NCBI GenBank assembly: GCA_946185835.1
Contig: CAMHKW010000003.1
Coordinates: 1-64,000 of the forward strand
Origin: an uncultured Bacteroidales bacterium
Lineage (GTDB): Bacteria > Bacteroidota > Bacteroidia > Bacteroidales > Paludibacteraceae
Direction: 5' to 3'
Length of the DNA: 64,000 nucleotides
Shown here in pieces: positions 1 to 9,262 of this stretch (position 1 is the stretch's first letter; each line of letters starts with the position of its first letter). The position numbers were made by a program, and so were the translations under genes. A model generated the notes under the pieces. It saw only the letters and a program-made list of their open reading frames with translations, was not told where the DNA came from and ran no database searches.

Positions 1-466
1 TTTCTTCGCTCTTCACAGCACCGGGCAGGTCTATCCAGTGGTAACCTTTGCTCGGCGTGTCGGACGCGCCAAATCCATCATGGTGAATGTTAATAATCGC
101 TTTGAGTCCTGCCTTATGAGCCATATCCACCAATTCCGCCACTCGGTCCAGCCATGCTTTCTCAATCGTATAAGTAGGAGCCGGTCCGATATGCCCCATC
201 CATGTCACAGGAATACGAACCGATTTGAAGCCCGCGTTAGCCACACCGTTGAAGGTCTGCTGGGTGGCTGCTTTGTTGCCCCATCCCTCTTCGTACGAAC
301 AACCGCCATAGTGAGCGTCCATCTGGTTACCAAGGTTCCAACCAATGCCCATGGACATAGCAAACTGAACGGCATCATTATCCATCGGGCGTTGTTTTTT
401 CTCCTGCGCCTCACAGGCGGTACAACCAACCATAAGGGCAGCTAATAAGATTGTTAACTTTTTCAT
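1..466 (-). CDS. Glycoside hydrolase family 5-like (cellulase/endoglucanase) lipoprotein, 3' part cut by window edge
   Basis: Minus-strand reading from ATG at 464-466: MKKLTILLAALMVGCTACEAQ...MSMGIGWNLGNQMDAHYGG...GFKSVRIPVTWMGHIG...AGLKAIINIHHDG; GH5 motifs GWNLGN, SVRIPVTW and NIHHDG. No stop in window, so absent from the ORF track. Confidence 0.88.
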   Translation of the reverse strand, partial: MKKLTILLAALMVGCTACEAQEKKQRPMDNDAVQFAMSMGIGWNLGNQMDAHYGGCSYEEGWGNKAATQQTFNGVANAGFKSVRIPVTWMGHIGPAPTYTIEKAWLDRVAELVDMAHKAGLKAIINIHHDGFGASDTPSKGYHWIDLPGAVKSEE

Positions 467-492
467 GTTATCAGAGTTTGTTTTTGATTGCG

Positions 493-2946
493 TTATAGTA
501 CTATCTCCACCTCGTGTTTTCCCTGCTCATAGGGAAGTATTGTCGGGTATTCGGGGCGCTGCTTGCCGTTCGGGTTTCTGACGGTGATGACATATTCAGC
601 GTTGCGCCATTTGCGGGTGACGGTATATTCCTTGAGGTCGGCAGGTATGCAGGGGTTTACCATAAGCCCCCGGAAGGTAGGCCGAATACCGAGTATATGC
701 TGGGAGACTGTGAGCCAGTTCCAAGCGGCAGTACCGGTGAGCCAGCTGTTTTTCCCCTCTCCGGGTCGTGCAGCCTCTTTGCCTGCGACCATCTGGCAAT
801 AGACATAGGGTTCGACGCGGTGGAGTGATTGGTCCTCTATCCACGCCGGCGAGATCTTGCGGTATAACTCCCATGCGTCATTGCCGCGTCCGGCTTCGGT
901 TTGGGCGATGATGACCCATGGGTTGTTATGGCAAAAGATACCTCCGTTCTCCTTGTAACCGGCGGGATAGGTGGACTGCTCTCCGAGTTCGATATGATAG
1001 GTGGTGTACGCCGGATAGTTGAGTACCATTCCGAAGGGGCTATCGAGGAGTTTGGCTGCGCTATCCAAGGCTTTCTCGGGCAAGCCTTTCTCCGCTCCAA
1101 TCCGCGCCATGGCGCACCATCCCTGGGACTCGATAAAGATTTTCCCCTCCTCGTTCTCGTGAGATCCTACTTTGTTGCCATAGAAGTCATAGGCACGCAG
1201 GTACCATTCGCCGTCCCAACCGTATTGCTCTACGGATTGACACATGGCAGAGACATGTTCATCCGCCCGTAGCGCTTCCTCGTCGAGATGGAGCGTACGG
1301 CATAGTTCGGCGTATTGGCGTCCGCAATAGACGAACAGTCCTGCAATCATAAGACTCTCCGCCTGAGAGCCGATGACTCTGTTTTCCGTAGTCTGGAAAG
1401 ACTCGTTAGGATCGGAAGAGAAACAGTTGAGGTTGAGGCAATCATTCCAATCGGCTCGTCCGATAAGCGGCAGACCGTGAGGACCGAGGTTGTTGATGAC
1501 ATGGTTAAAACTGATACGAAGGTGTTCCATAAGCGGCACTTCTGTTCCGGACACATTCTCCCATGGTACGGGTTCGTCCAAGATGGAGAAGTCTCCGGTC
1601 TCACGGATATAGGCAGTAGTACCGAAGATGAGCCACATAGGGTCATCGTTAAATCCTCCTCCTATATCATTATTGCCGCGTTTGGTGAGAGGCTGGTACT
1701 GGTGGTAGCAACCTCCATCAGGGAACTGGGTTGCGGCGATGTCGAGGATACGTTGCCGTGCACGAGAAGGAATCTGGTGTACAAAGCCAATGAGGTCTTG
1801 GTTAGAGTCCCGGAAACCCATTCCGCGGCCTATACCGCTCTCGAAGAAGGAAGCGGACCGGCTCATGCAGAAGGTGACCATACACTGGTATTGGTTCCAT
1901 ATATTCACCATCCGGTTGAGCCGCTCATCCGGGCTTTGTATTTGGAACTTACCGAGCAATTCGTCCCACAAGGCATTGAGTTGAGCAAAAGCAGCTTCGA
2001 CCGCCTCTATGGTAGCAAACCGGCGGATAACTTCGTGCGCGCGTACTTTATTAATAATGTGAAAATCGCGTGTATTGAGCGAGGTTATCTCTCCATCGGG
2101 GGCTGCAAACTTCTCTTGCTCAGGATTCTCCTCATAACCGAGTATGAAGACCAAGTCGCGGGTCTCACCGGGAGCGAGGGTCATTTCTATGCAATGCGAA
2201 GCGACCGGACTCCATCCATGTGCCACGCTATCAGCAGACCGGCCATTCAATACCGCCTGCGGTTCGCTTAATTCGTTATACAGTCCGACGAAAGCTTCTC
2301 GGTCGGTATCAAAGCCCTGCACGGGCTGATTGACCGCATAGTAGGCATAATGATTGCGTCGCTCCTTGTATTCGGTCTTATGATAAAGGGCTGTGAAATC
2401 CGCCGTCTGCTCAATCTCGACCTCTCCGGTAGAGAGGTTACGCTGGAAATTCTCATTGTCGGTAGCGGCATTCCACAGACACCACTCGGCATACGAGAAT
2501 AGTTTAATGGACTTGGTTTCGTCGGAGAGGTTGGTGAGGGTGAGCCTCTGTATCTCCGCCTTTACGCCGATCGGGACGAAACACAGGACGCTCGCGCGTA
2601 CCTTATTTTTCGCACCCGTGATACGCGTGTAATTCATACCATGACGGCATTCATAGGAGTCCAAAGGCGTTTTGCAGGGTTTCCATCCCGGATTCCATAC
2701 AGTATTCCCATCCTTGATGTAAAAATAGCGCCCTACACTGTCCATCGGCACGCTGTTATAGCGATAACGGGTTATACGGCGGAACTTGGCATCCTTATAA
2801 AAATCATAGCCGCCTCCGGTGTTACTGATCAAACCAAAGAAATCCTCGTTTCCCAAATAATTGATCCAAGGGAAAGGTGTTTGCGGAGTCGTGATCACAT
2901 ACTCACGATGCTCGTCATCAAAATATCCGTAATTCGTATTAGTCAT
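493..2946 (-). CDS. Cellobiose/cellodextrin phosphorylase (GH94)
   Basis: 817-aa ORF with GH94-like sequence ([28 protein letters not shown], ...[11 protein letters not shown]..., ...[23 protein letters not shown]). Confidence 0.93.
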   Translation of the reverse strand: MTNTNYGYFDDEHREYVITTPQTPFPWINYLGNEDFFGLISNTGGGYDFYKDAKFRRITRYRYNSVPMDSVGRYFYIKDGNTVWNPGWKPCKTPLDSYECRHGMNYTRITGAKNKVRASVLCFVPIGVKAEIQRLTLTNLSDETKSIKLFSYAEWCLWNAATDNENFQRNLSTGEVEIEQTADFTALYHKTEYKERRNHYAYYAVNQPVQGFDTDREAFVGLYNELSEPQAVLNGRSADSVAHGWSPVASHCIEMTLAPGETRDLVFILGYEENPEQEKFAAPDGEITSLNTRDFHIINKVRAHEVIRRFATIEAVEAAFAQLNALWDELLGKFQIQSPDERLNRMVNIWNQYQCMVTFCMSRSASFFESGIGRGMGFRDSNQDLIGFVHQIPSRARQRILDIAATQFPDGGCYHQYQPLTKRGNNDIGGGFNDDPMWLIFGTTAYIRETGDFSILDEPVPWENVSGTEVPLMEHLRISFNHVINNLGPHGLPLIGRADWNDCLNLNCFSSDPNESFQTTENRVIGSQAESLMIAGLFVYCGRQYAELCRTLHLDEEALRADEHVSAMCQSVEQYGWDGEWYLRAYDFYGNKVGSHENEEGKIFIESQGWCAMARIGAEKGLPEKALDSAAKLLDSPFGMVLNYPAYTTYHIELGEQSTYPAGYKENGGIFCHNNPWVIIAQTEAGRGNDAWELYRKISPAWIEDQSLHRVEPYVYCQMVAGKEAARPGEGKNSWLTGTAAWNWLTVSQHILGIRPTFRGLMVNPCIPADLKEYTVTRKWRNAEYVITVRNPNGKQRPEYPTILPYEQGKHEVEIVL

Positions 2947-2979
2947 TTGTCTTGGTTAGTAGTCTTTGAAATTCCGGTG

Positions 2980-2987
2980 CAAAATTA
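2980..2987 (-). promoter_or_regulatory. Bacteroidetes-type -7 element (TAATTTTG) for the GH94 gene
   Basis: Reverse complement of CAAAATTA, about 35 nt upstream of the GH94 start, matching TAnnTTTG. Confidence 0.5.
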
Positions 2988-3060
2988 CTGCTTTTTTCGC
3001 AAACAGACTAATACAAAACCGACTGATTTTTTGCATTTTCTGTCAAAATGTCAAATTCAG

Positions 3061-3092
3061 TTTGCAAAATTCATTTTTTTATTGTAATTTTG
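3061..3092 (+). promoter_or_regulatory. Bacteroidetes-type promoter for the AraC gene
   Basis: TTTG (3061-3064), 20-nt gap, TAATTTTG (3085-3092), upstream of the start at 3120. Confidence 0.55.
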
Positions 3093-3119
3093 CAGCAAAT
3101 TTTCATAACACTCACACCG

Positions 3120-3977
3120 ATGAAAGAAATTTTCAACGAAATCACTCATTTGGAGCCATTAGACATTTTTTATGTAGGCGACCGTCATAAGACTTACTTT
3201 GAGTACCCGGCGCACTGCCATGAGGTGTTTGAACTGAATTTCGTAGAGAATGCCGCCGGTGTGGTACGCACCATAGGTGACAGTCACGAGCAGATCGGAG
3301 ATTTGGATCTGGTGCTTATCACCGGCAGTAAGTTGGTGCACATTTGGGAGCAGGGCACATGCCCGGAGCAGGACATACATGAAATCACGATCCACATAGA
3401 TCCGGATATTTTCCGGGGCGCCTTAATGGACAAGCGCGCGTTAGCGTCCATCCGGCGTATGATAGAGCGCGCCCAAAGAGGGCTTGCCTTTCCGGAACCC
3501 GCCATCCGTTTATTGCGCGAGGATATTATCAATTTGGCTCAAAGCAATGACAGTTTTGCCTCTGTCATCCGGCTGTTCAATCTGCTGTACCGGTTGTCAT
3601 TAGTGGAAGATGCACACGAACTCTCCTCCTCCTCTTTTGTAGATGCCAAAGAAGAGAATGAGGACGAACGGGTAAGGCAGGTAAAAGAGTTTATCGCAAA
3701 AAATTACATGAACGATATAGGGTTGAAAGAAATGGCAGATTTGGCATGCATGGCACCGGAATCTTTCTCGCGTTTCTTCCGAAACAAGACCGGCCGCACA
3801 CCCAACCGTTATCTCATTGATTACCGGTTGGGTATAGCAGCACGGTTGTTACTGACGACACAGCACCCTGTTTCCGAGATTGGTTTCTCCTGTGGTTTCA
3901 ACACACTCAGCCATTTTAACCGTCTCTTCCGGGAGTCCAAAGGCTGTACCCCCTCCGAGTTCCGCGAACGATTTTAA
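3120..3977 (+). CDS. AraC family transcriptional regulator
   Basis: C-terminal AraC HTH: VRQVKEFIAKNYMNDIGLKEMADLACMAPESFSRFFRNKTGRTPNRYLIDYRLGIAARLL...ISEIGFSCGFNTLSHFNRLFRESKGCTPSEFR-type sequence; N-terminal cupin (YPAHCHEVFELNFV). Internal ATG at 3120 preferred. Confidence 0.92.
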   Translation: MKEIFNEITHLEPLDIFYVGDRHKTYFEYPAHCHEVFELNFVENAAGVVRTIGDSHEQIGDLDLVLITGSKLVHIWEQGTCPEQDIHEITIHIDPDIFRGALMDKRALASIRRMIERAQRGLAFPEPAIRLLREDIINLAQSNDSFASVIRLFNLLYRLSLVEDAHELSSSSFVDAKEENEDERVRQVKEFIAKNYMNDIGLKEMADLACMAPESFSRFFRNKTGRTPNRYLIDYRLGIAARLLLTTQHPVSEIGFSCGFNTLSHFNRLFRESKGCTPSEFRERF

Positions 3978-4365
3978 ACACGCACCTCTTGGTATCAAAA
4001 AATTTCGGATAGTATCCGATACAATGAAAGAAAGAGCGGACGATGTAATCGTCCTGTAATAAACAAACGCAGAGAGACGTAAAGGTATAGCAAGGGTATA
4101 GTAAGGGTATACGATTAGCGCGAGGCTGATTGGCTTTGGTTACACCCGCATTTAGCGCGTGTCGGGCAAACCTTTGGCGTTTGTGTCCTTGTGTAAAAGC
4201 ATGACACAAAGACGAAGGGCGACACTAGGTAACAAACATACTCACGCGGAGAGAGGACAGCGATGCGGTAATCGGCAGGCAGCCAACGAAGATTAAACAT
4301 TCATTTAATGAGCCAAGATTGGCTCATGCGCTCTTTGATGCGGGCGAGACGATAACGCGTCAAGT

Positions 4366-4551
4366 GTTACAATTTGGCGTATTCCTGGGCGAAGGTGTAG
4401 CCACAGAGTGTCTTGTAACGCTTTTGCGCTTTGAAAGCGGCGGCAAGGGCGGCACGTTGTGCGGCATCTGCAAGAGCGGTGCGGGCAGCAGTCTGTGCCG
4501 TCTTGAACTTATTGCGGACTGCGGTCTGTGCGGCGGAAGGGGCGCCTTTGT
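4366..4551 (-). pseudogene. C-terminal fragment of a conserved hypothetical protein
   Basis: Minus reading NPYKGAPSAAQTAVRNKFKTAQTAARTALADAAQRAALAAAFKAQKRYKTLCGYTFAQEYAKL*, with a stop directly upstream and no start. Confidence 0.4.
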
Positions 4552-4939
4552 ATGGGTTCTATATCAACTATCAGACACTTCACCGTCAGATTTGGCAAAA
4601 GCAGTATTTCCGGGCATTGGCTAAAAATGAACCAACAAGTTTAAAGGCGATTACACCCAAGTACCTCGCGGACGTGTGTAATGGAGTGTAGATCACTTTG
4701 TGGTCTTTGTCGGGCAATGGGCAAAAAATATCGAAGACGAATTAACGGTATTGTTGGAAAAAATACTTTGCTCTGCCGTATTTTGAGTTCCGGTATGATG
4801 AAGAAATGCAATGAACTGCATTTCGAGTGAAGTACCCGAGTAGTCCCCACTACGAGGAAAAGTACGAACATAGAATAAAAAGGGACTTAGGTCACGGCTG
4901 GTCAGGAGATATGTAGTCTGTGATATACGTAACCAATTA

Positions 4940-4977
4940 GGCGCAAAGGTTTGATCCTTTGCGCCTTTTGCTTTTTC
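4940..4977 (+). terminator. Rho-independent terminator
   Basis: Perfect stem GGCGCAAAGG-TTTGAT-CCTTTGCGCC followed by TTTTGCTTTTTC. Confidence 0.75.
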
Positions 4978-5517
4978 TCATATCTTGGCTACTAATGTGA
5001 GGCCGTTCTTACCACCGATGGCATAGCCTTCGTAGTCGGCATCTCTCGTATGCAAATGATCCACTATCAACGCTTGATTTTGCGCCATCGTGCGGCAGGA
5101 GAACGTGTTGCCGGCATGCAGTTTGCTGTTGACGGCTTCCTCCACGCGCCATCGGTAGTCGCCCAAATAGGAGAGCGTGCAAATGCGGTTAGGTAACCAC
5201 GCAATCCGCACGCGGTCGCCCTTTTGACATTCATCAGCATGAATAGCATTTGTATGGATGAAGTCCGATTCTTCGTTCGCTTTTGCGTATTGTTCCAACA
5301 CACGCGCCGTACTCTGCCGAACGGAGGAATAGCCTTTCTTGTAGCCCCATATACGGCTGAGGGTGTCCGGACTGATCCGTTCGCCAGTTGCACGCAATAT
5401 AGCGATACTCAATTCTCCAAAGTCCGAAGGAGTTGCCGGAACACGCCCGAAACGTACTTCAACTGCCCTCTTCAGCTGGCTGATGGCGATGCTATTTGTT
5501 TGAAAAGAAGTGTCCAT
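4978..5517 (-). CDS. Conserved Bacteroidetes protein with N-terminal HTH-like segment, putative regulator
   Basis: 179-aa ORF; ISPDTLSRIWGYKKGYSSVRQSTARVLEQYA resembles the LSPTTLKRLWGY...TLDVLARF proteins of Bacteroidales; C-terminal GDRVRIAWLPNRICTLSYLGDYRWRV domain. Divergent from the kinase. Confidence 0.65.
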   Translation of the reverse strand: MDTSFQTNSIAISQLKRAVEVRFGRVPATPSDFGELSIAILRATGERISPDTLSRIWGYKKGYSSVRQSTARVLEQYAKANEESDFIHTNAIHADECQKGDRVRIAWLPNRICTLSYLGDYRWRVEEAVNSKLHAGNTFSCRTMAQNQALIVDHLHTRDADYEGYAIGGKNGLTLVAKI

Positions 5518-5548
5518 TTCTCAAAAATTGTGCAAAATTATAAAATTA

Positions 5549-5579
5549 TTTGTATATACGCAATTTTTTTGTACTTTTG
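5549..5579 (+). promoter_or_regulatory. Promoter for the kinase gene
   Basis: TTTG (5549-5552), 19-nt gap, TACTTTTG (5572-5579), just upstream of ATG 5588. Confidence 0.6.
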
Positions 5580-5587
5580 CACTATCA

Positions 5588-6736
5588 ATGGATACAAATT
5601 CGTTCACATCGGGTCCTGTTCGTCCACTTAGTTCGCAAGAATTAGGCGTGGATCACCTCACGGATTATGAGTTACTGTCCGACTCCGGGCACAACTTGGT
5701 GTACCGTGCGCAGATGGGAGGCAAATGGGTGGTTTTGAAAGCCGCCAAACCTACCGAAGGCGAACGAACCCGCAATCAACTCCTGTTGGAGCGCGAGTTT
5801 GAGATCATGCATCGTCTGGATTCGATTTATGTGGTTCAGACGATAGCCATGGTGGATGATCCGCAGTTAGGACGTGCTATTCTGATGGAGTACGTCCATG
5901 GTCGTCCTTTGGACAAATTCGTAGCAGAAACCCCCACCTCTACCGAGCGTCGGCGCGTAGCGGACGAACTGATGGAGGCATTGATTTTCCTGCATGAGCG
6001 CCAGATAGTTCACGGCGATCTGAAGCCCTCCAATATCCTAATTACTGACTCCGGTAATCATGTCCGGCTGATTGATTTCGGCTTTGCGGACAATGAGGCG
6101 TATATTGCCAAGAATATCGGTACTTCGCCATCTATCAGTACAGAGGAACAACTGCCGACAGATGTCTTGCTTCCCGAGAGGGACATCTATGCTTTAGGCA
6201 AGATGTTGGCACTTCTTTTTCCTCATTCCGTCAAACCAATTATCCGTCGTTGCCTTGCTTCCGATAGAAGCCGCTACATTTCTGTTCTTCAAGTCCGTGC
6301 TGCGCTTCACCGCTATTGGCGGATGATGTGGCTATTACCGGTGATGATGACTGCATTGCTTGCTATAGTTGCCTTTCTGTGGTTGTTGCCTTCCGATGAG
6401 CCGTCACCGCAACAGATGACCGAACAGCATTCAGTCGATTCTACATGGCTAAACCTGAAATACAAAATCGACAAGCAATATACATCTCTCTATATCACTT
6501 ATGCCGATTCACTATCGCACATGCCGGAAAAGACGATGAATGCTGCTATTTACAAACTTTCCGGCTATGCAAATGAATTATTGAAGGAGCATAAACATTT
6601 AGCAGACGCATATCCTCAATATGAAGATTCGTTGCAGGAACTCTATCTCTCGCATTTAATTCGCGACTATAACCACTTACGGAGTATCTGCGAGGATTAT
6701 CCGATGATCTACTCAAACGCAAATAAAACGGAGTAA
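5588..6736 (+). CDS. Hanks-type Ser/Thr protein kinase with C-terminal transmembrane segment and extracytoplasmic tail
   Basis: WVVLKAAKP (beta-3 Lys), HGDLKPSNILITDSG (catalytic loop), VRLIDFGFAD (DFG), DIYALGKML, then TM segment MMWLLPVMMTALLAIVAFLWLL. Confidence 0.88.
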   Translation: MDTNSFTSGPVRPLSSQELGVDHLTDYELLSDSGHNLVYRAQMGGKWVVLKAAKPTEGERTRNQLLLEREFEIMHRLDSIYVVQTIAMVDDPQLGRAILMEYVHGRPLDKFVAETPTSTERRRVADELMEALIFLHERQIVHGDLKPSNILITDSGNHVRLIDFGFADNEAYIAKNIGTSPSISTEEQLPTDVLLPERDIYALGKMLALLFPHSVKPIIRRCLASDRSRYISVLQVRAALHRYWRMMWLLPVMMTALLAIVAFLWLLPSDEPSPQQMTEQHSVDSTWLNLKYKIDKQYTSLYITYADSLSHMPEKTMNAAIYKLSGYANELLKEHKHLADAYPQYEDSLQELYLSHLIRDYNHLRSICEDYPMIYSNANKTE

Positions 6737-6759
6737 ATTCGAAATTTAGGGCTAATTAG

Positions 6760-6797
6760 GGCGTAAAGGGTCAAACCTTTGCGCCTTTCGCTTTTTT
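6760..6797 (+). terminator. Terminator of the kinase gene (repeated cassette copy 1)
   Basis: GGCGTAAAGG-GTCAAA-CCTTTGCGCC then TTTCGCTTTTTT, 24 nt after the kinase stop. Confidence 0.75.
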
Positions 6798-6871
6798 GTA
6801 GTTTCTTTGCACACGCTATTCGCAAAAAATGGAGAATGCCGAAATAATCGTTCAAGTAAAACGAGATAAGA

Positions 6872-6928
6872 AGTCTTGAGCAAGAGCGAGTGTAAGTATC
6901 GCTTACGCAACTCGCCGAAGTCAAGACT
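6872..6928 (+). ncRNA. Long stem-loop in the leader of the 7004 gene; candidate structured RNA
   Basis: AGTCTTGA...TCAAGACT outer arms; GCGAGT-GTAAG...CTTAC-gca-ACTCGC inner arms. Confidence 0.45.
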
Positions 6929-6948
6929 ATCAACGTTCTGAATAAAAT

Positions 6949-6981
6949 GGAGAATGCCGAAAATCCTCAATAGAGTAGGCA
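6949..6981 (+). promoter_or_regulatory. Repeated 5'-leader motif GGAGAATGCCGAAAATCC...GAGTAGGCA, copy 1
   Basis: GGAGAATGCCGAAAATCCTCAATAGAGTAGGCA ends 22 nt before ATG 7004; similar copies at 9230 and 55333. Confidence 0.45.
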
Positions 6982-7003
6982 AAATCAACAATAATTATCT
7001 ATT

Positions 7004-7687
7004 ATGAAAAAATTATTAATTTTAACTGGTTTGGTTGCATGTATGTTAACCTTGAATTCATGTGGCGAAAAATCGAAAGATGCCACTTTAACACCAAAAA
7101 GCACTTCGTTACAAGGTGATTTAAGAGATTATTTCACTATCGTAGAGCGTCCGTATGTAGTTAAATATGATGAAAACAGTTGGCCTTCTAAGTACCTGAT
7201 TTCCATCGAACTACAGAGAACAGATGCACCTTTCAGTTTTGATACAGAAGGACTTGAACCTGTCGGAACATTCGGACAAGGGGTGTATGGTAATTTCGGT
7301 ATTGGTATCGAAGTCTATGATACGGAATCAAATCTGATTCTCAGTAAGCCGGCCAGCGAAGGTGGCATGCAAGGAGTGTATTCTTCTGACGACTTAAAAA
7401 ACTTGCTTACGCTTGCAGCGGGTGAAACGGGCTTTGTACGTTGGTCGGCAAATGAGTTCGAAAATTACGAAAATAAAGAGTTTTCTTTCAAGTTGACGAG
7501 TTATCTCAAAATAGACAAAAATGCCAAGAAACAGGCAAAGACAAAGAGTTCATCTTCAAGTATTTACAACGATGTAGATGATATCTATAACTCGACGTTG
7601 AAAGAGGCTTCCGAAATGTATGAAAGAACTCAAAAGGAGGCTGAGGAGATGTACCAGGATGCTCTGGATGAAATAAGTAACTGGTAA
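7004..7687 (+). CDS. Exported lipoprotein, unknown function
   Basis: Lipobox signal MKKLLILTGLVACMLTLNSCGEKS; C-terminal coiled-coil-like ...YERTQKEAEEMYQDALDEISNW. Confidence 0.7.
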   Translation: MKKLLILTGLVACMLTLNSCGEKSKDATLTPKSTSLQGDLRDYFTIVERPYVVKYDENSWPSKYLISIELQRTDAPFSFDTEGLEPVGTFGQGVYGNFGIGIEVYDTESNLILSKPASEGGMQGVYSSDDLKNLLTLAAGETGFVRWSANEFENYENKEFSFKLTSYLKIDKNAKKQAKTKSSSSSIYNDVDDIYNSTLKEASEMYERTQKEAEEMYQDALDEISNW

Positions 7688-7773
7688 TAACTGTTATTAA
7701 CAGAATTATCCATATGAGCGCAAAAAAGAAATAAGTGCGCCATTTAGTATTAACAAATTAAAATCAAACAAAC

Positions 7774-8124
7774 ATGAAGAAATTATTCTTTTTGGTCATG
7801 GCTGTAATGTTCGGTCTGACCGCCAGCATGAATGCAAATGCTGCAACTACTTCTGCAATGACCACCTCATCGGTGGCTGCTGCTTCATCTTCCTCTGATT
7901 GGGACAAAGTGCTTGACTCTTATGAGAAGTATGTCAATGAGTACATCGCTGTGTACAAAAAAGTACAGGCCGGAGACACAAGTGTCTATTCAAAAATGGC
8001 TTCTCTGATGGAGAAATACCAGAAGTTGGCAGAGCAATTAGAAAATGCTTCTGATGAATTGACTTCGTCTCAGTTAGCTCGTTTAGAGAAGATTAATGCC
8101 AAACTCGCAAAAGCTATTCAGTAA
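7774..8124 (+). CDS. Small exported helical protein (resembles DUF6591-type proteins)
   Basis: Signal peptide MKKLFFLVMAVMFGLTASMNANA; helical DWDKVLDSYEKYVNEYIAVYKKVQAGD... Confidence 0.65.
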   Translation: MKKLFFLVMAVMFGLTASMNANAATTSAMTTSSVAAASSSSDWDKVLDSYEKYVNEYIAVYKKVQAGDTSVYSKMASLMEKYQKLAEQLENASDELTSSQLARLEKINAKLAKAIQ

Positions 8125-8143
8125 TCTCAAATTTTATTTTATT

Positions 8144-8458
8144 ATGGAAACTCAACAACAAAATGCACCTTATGCCGTTGCATCATTAGTGCTCGGAATC
8201 TGTTCGCTCCTCTTCGGATGCTTCTTCGTGGGACTCGTTTGCGGTATTGTAGGACTGGTCTTGGCTAACAAAGGATTGGCTGCATACAACGCTAATCCTG
8301 CTGCCTATTCCGGTTTCGGTATGCTCAAAGCGGGCAAAGTGACTTCCATCCTTGGAATCATCTTTGGCGCCATCTACGTCGTTTATTACATCGTGGCTGT
8401 TGTCATTCTCGGCTCTGCAGGATTTGCTTGGCTCGAATGGATGAACATATTCTCCTAA
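8144..8458 (+). CDS. DUF4190-like membrane protein
   Basis: ATG at 8144; METQQQNAPYAVASLVLGICSLLFGCFFVGLVCGIVGLVLANKGLAAY..., two TM helices. Confidence 0.75.
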   Translation: METQQQNAPYAVASLVLGICSLLFGCFFVGLVCGIVGLVLANKGLAAYNANPAAYSGFGMLKAGKVTSILGIIFGAIYVVYYIVAVVILGSAGFAWLEWMNIFS

Positions 8459-8470
8459 TCGGAATGGAAA

Positions 8471-8746
8471 GTGTTCTTGCTACTGCCTTGTGCATATAAG
8501 CAACTCTTTGGTATAAGTTGTCCATTGTGCGGCTTCCAGCGGGCTATGTTGCTCTTACTGGACGGCCGTATTTTGGACAGCTTGTATCGTTTTCCTCCAT
8601 GGCCGGTGATGGCTGTATGGCTGCTGATACTTGTTGTCATGAGTGTCCAGGGGAAGGCGCAATTTTTCCTGTTCCATAAATGGTCTTGGATGATATTATT
8701 GCTGAGTCTTGCGTACAATACCATATGGCAGAATATTATTGAATAG
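8471..8746 (+). CDS. DUF2752-like membrane protein
   Basis: GTG start; LLPCAYKQLFGISCPLCGFQRAMLLLLDGRI...; CPxCGxxRA motif. Confidence 0.7.
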   Translation: MFLLLPCAYKQLFGISCPLCGFQRAMLLLLDGRILDSLYRFPPWPVMAVWLLILVVMSVQGKAQFFLFHKWSWMILLLSLAYNTIWQNIIE

Positions 8747-8768
8747 GCCAAAAATCATGGCTTATTAG

Positions 8769-8808
8769 GGCGTAAAGGGTCAAACCTTTGCGCCTTTCGC
8801 TTTTTTTG
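8769..8808 (+). terminator. Terminator after the DUF2752 gene (repeated cassette copy 2)
   Basis: GGCGTAAAGG-GTCAAA-CCTTTGCGCC then TTTCGCTTTTTTT; near-identical to 6760-6797. Confidence 0.75.
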
Positions 8809-8811
8809 TAG

Positions 8812-8819
8812 TACTTTTG
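8812..8819 (+). promoter_or_regulatory. -7 element TACTTTTG directly after the terminator
   Basis: TTTGTAGTACTTTTGCACACGC; TACTTTTG matches TAnnTTTG. Confidence 0.45.
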
Positions 8820-8886
8820 CACACGCAAGTCGTACAAAGTTGTTCTTTGTCTTATTGGGCTCCCATTGGTTGCTAATCGCAAGCGA

Positions 8887-9222
8887 CAGTAGTACACCAA
8901 ACGTGCGATATGTTGCAAAACATACAAAAAAAATGCAGAATTATTTGTGTAATTCCATTTTTTTGTTGTATCTTTACAGCGTCTTTGAGAAAGACGCCCC
9001 GTGTCAGGTGTCAGCGGACACGGACTACATATTTGAAAAATCTAACACACCAATTAGGTTCACAGAAATCTCGCAAGTTTCATCGGAATCGTATTCAATT
9101 GGCGGATGTTAGTACATGTTTGGTGTACTACTTTTGCTGTATTTACGATTCGGGCAATGCGAGAGCCTCTGTGAAGATACAACAGAAGTAGTACTTTTTG
9201 TGCGTATATACGCGTACTACTT
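8887..9222. repeat. Inverted/direct repeat cluster built on AGTAGTAC / GTACTACTT
   Basis: AGTAGTACACCAAACGTG (8887-8904) is matched inverted by CATGTTTGGTGTACTACT (9114-9131); AAGTAGTAC...GTACTACTT (9187-9222). Confidence 0.6.
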
Positions 9223-9229
9223 ATAAAGT

Positions 9230-9262
9230 GGAGAATGCCGAAAATCCAATAAAGAGTAGGCA
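9230..9262 (+). promoter_or_regulatory. Repeated 5'-leader motif, copy 2
   Basis: GGAGAATGCCGAAAATCCAATAAAGAGTAGGCA ends 20 nt before ATG 9283. Confidence 0.45.

Noticed and set aside
1315-2271. 318-aa + strand ORF
   Set aside because: Lies antisense inside the GH94 gene; shadow ORF with no recognisable domain.
4000-4330. tRNA or structured RNA gene
   Set aside because: Only short isolated hairpins; no cloverleaf or T-loop/anticodon pattern found by eye.
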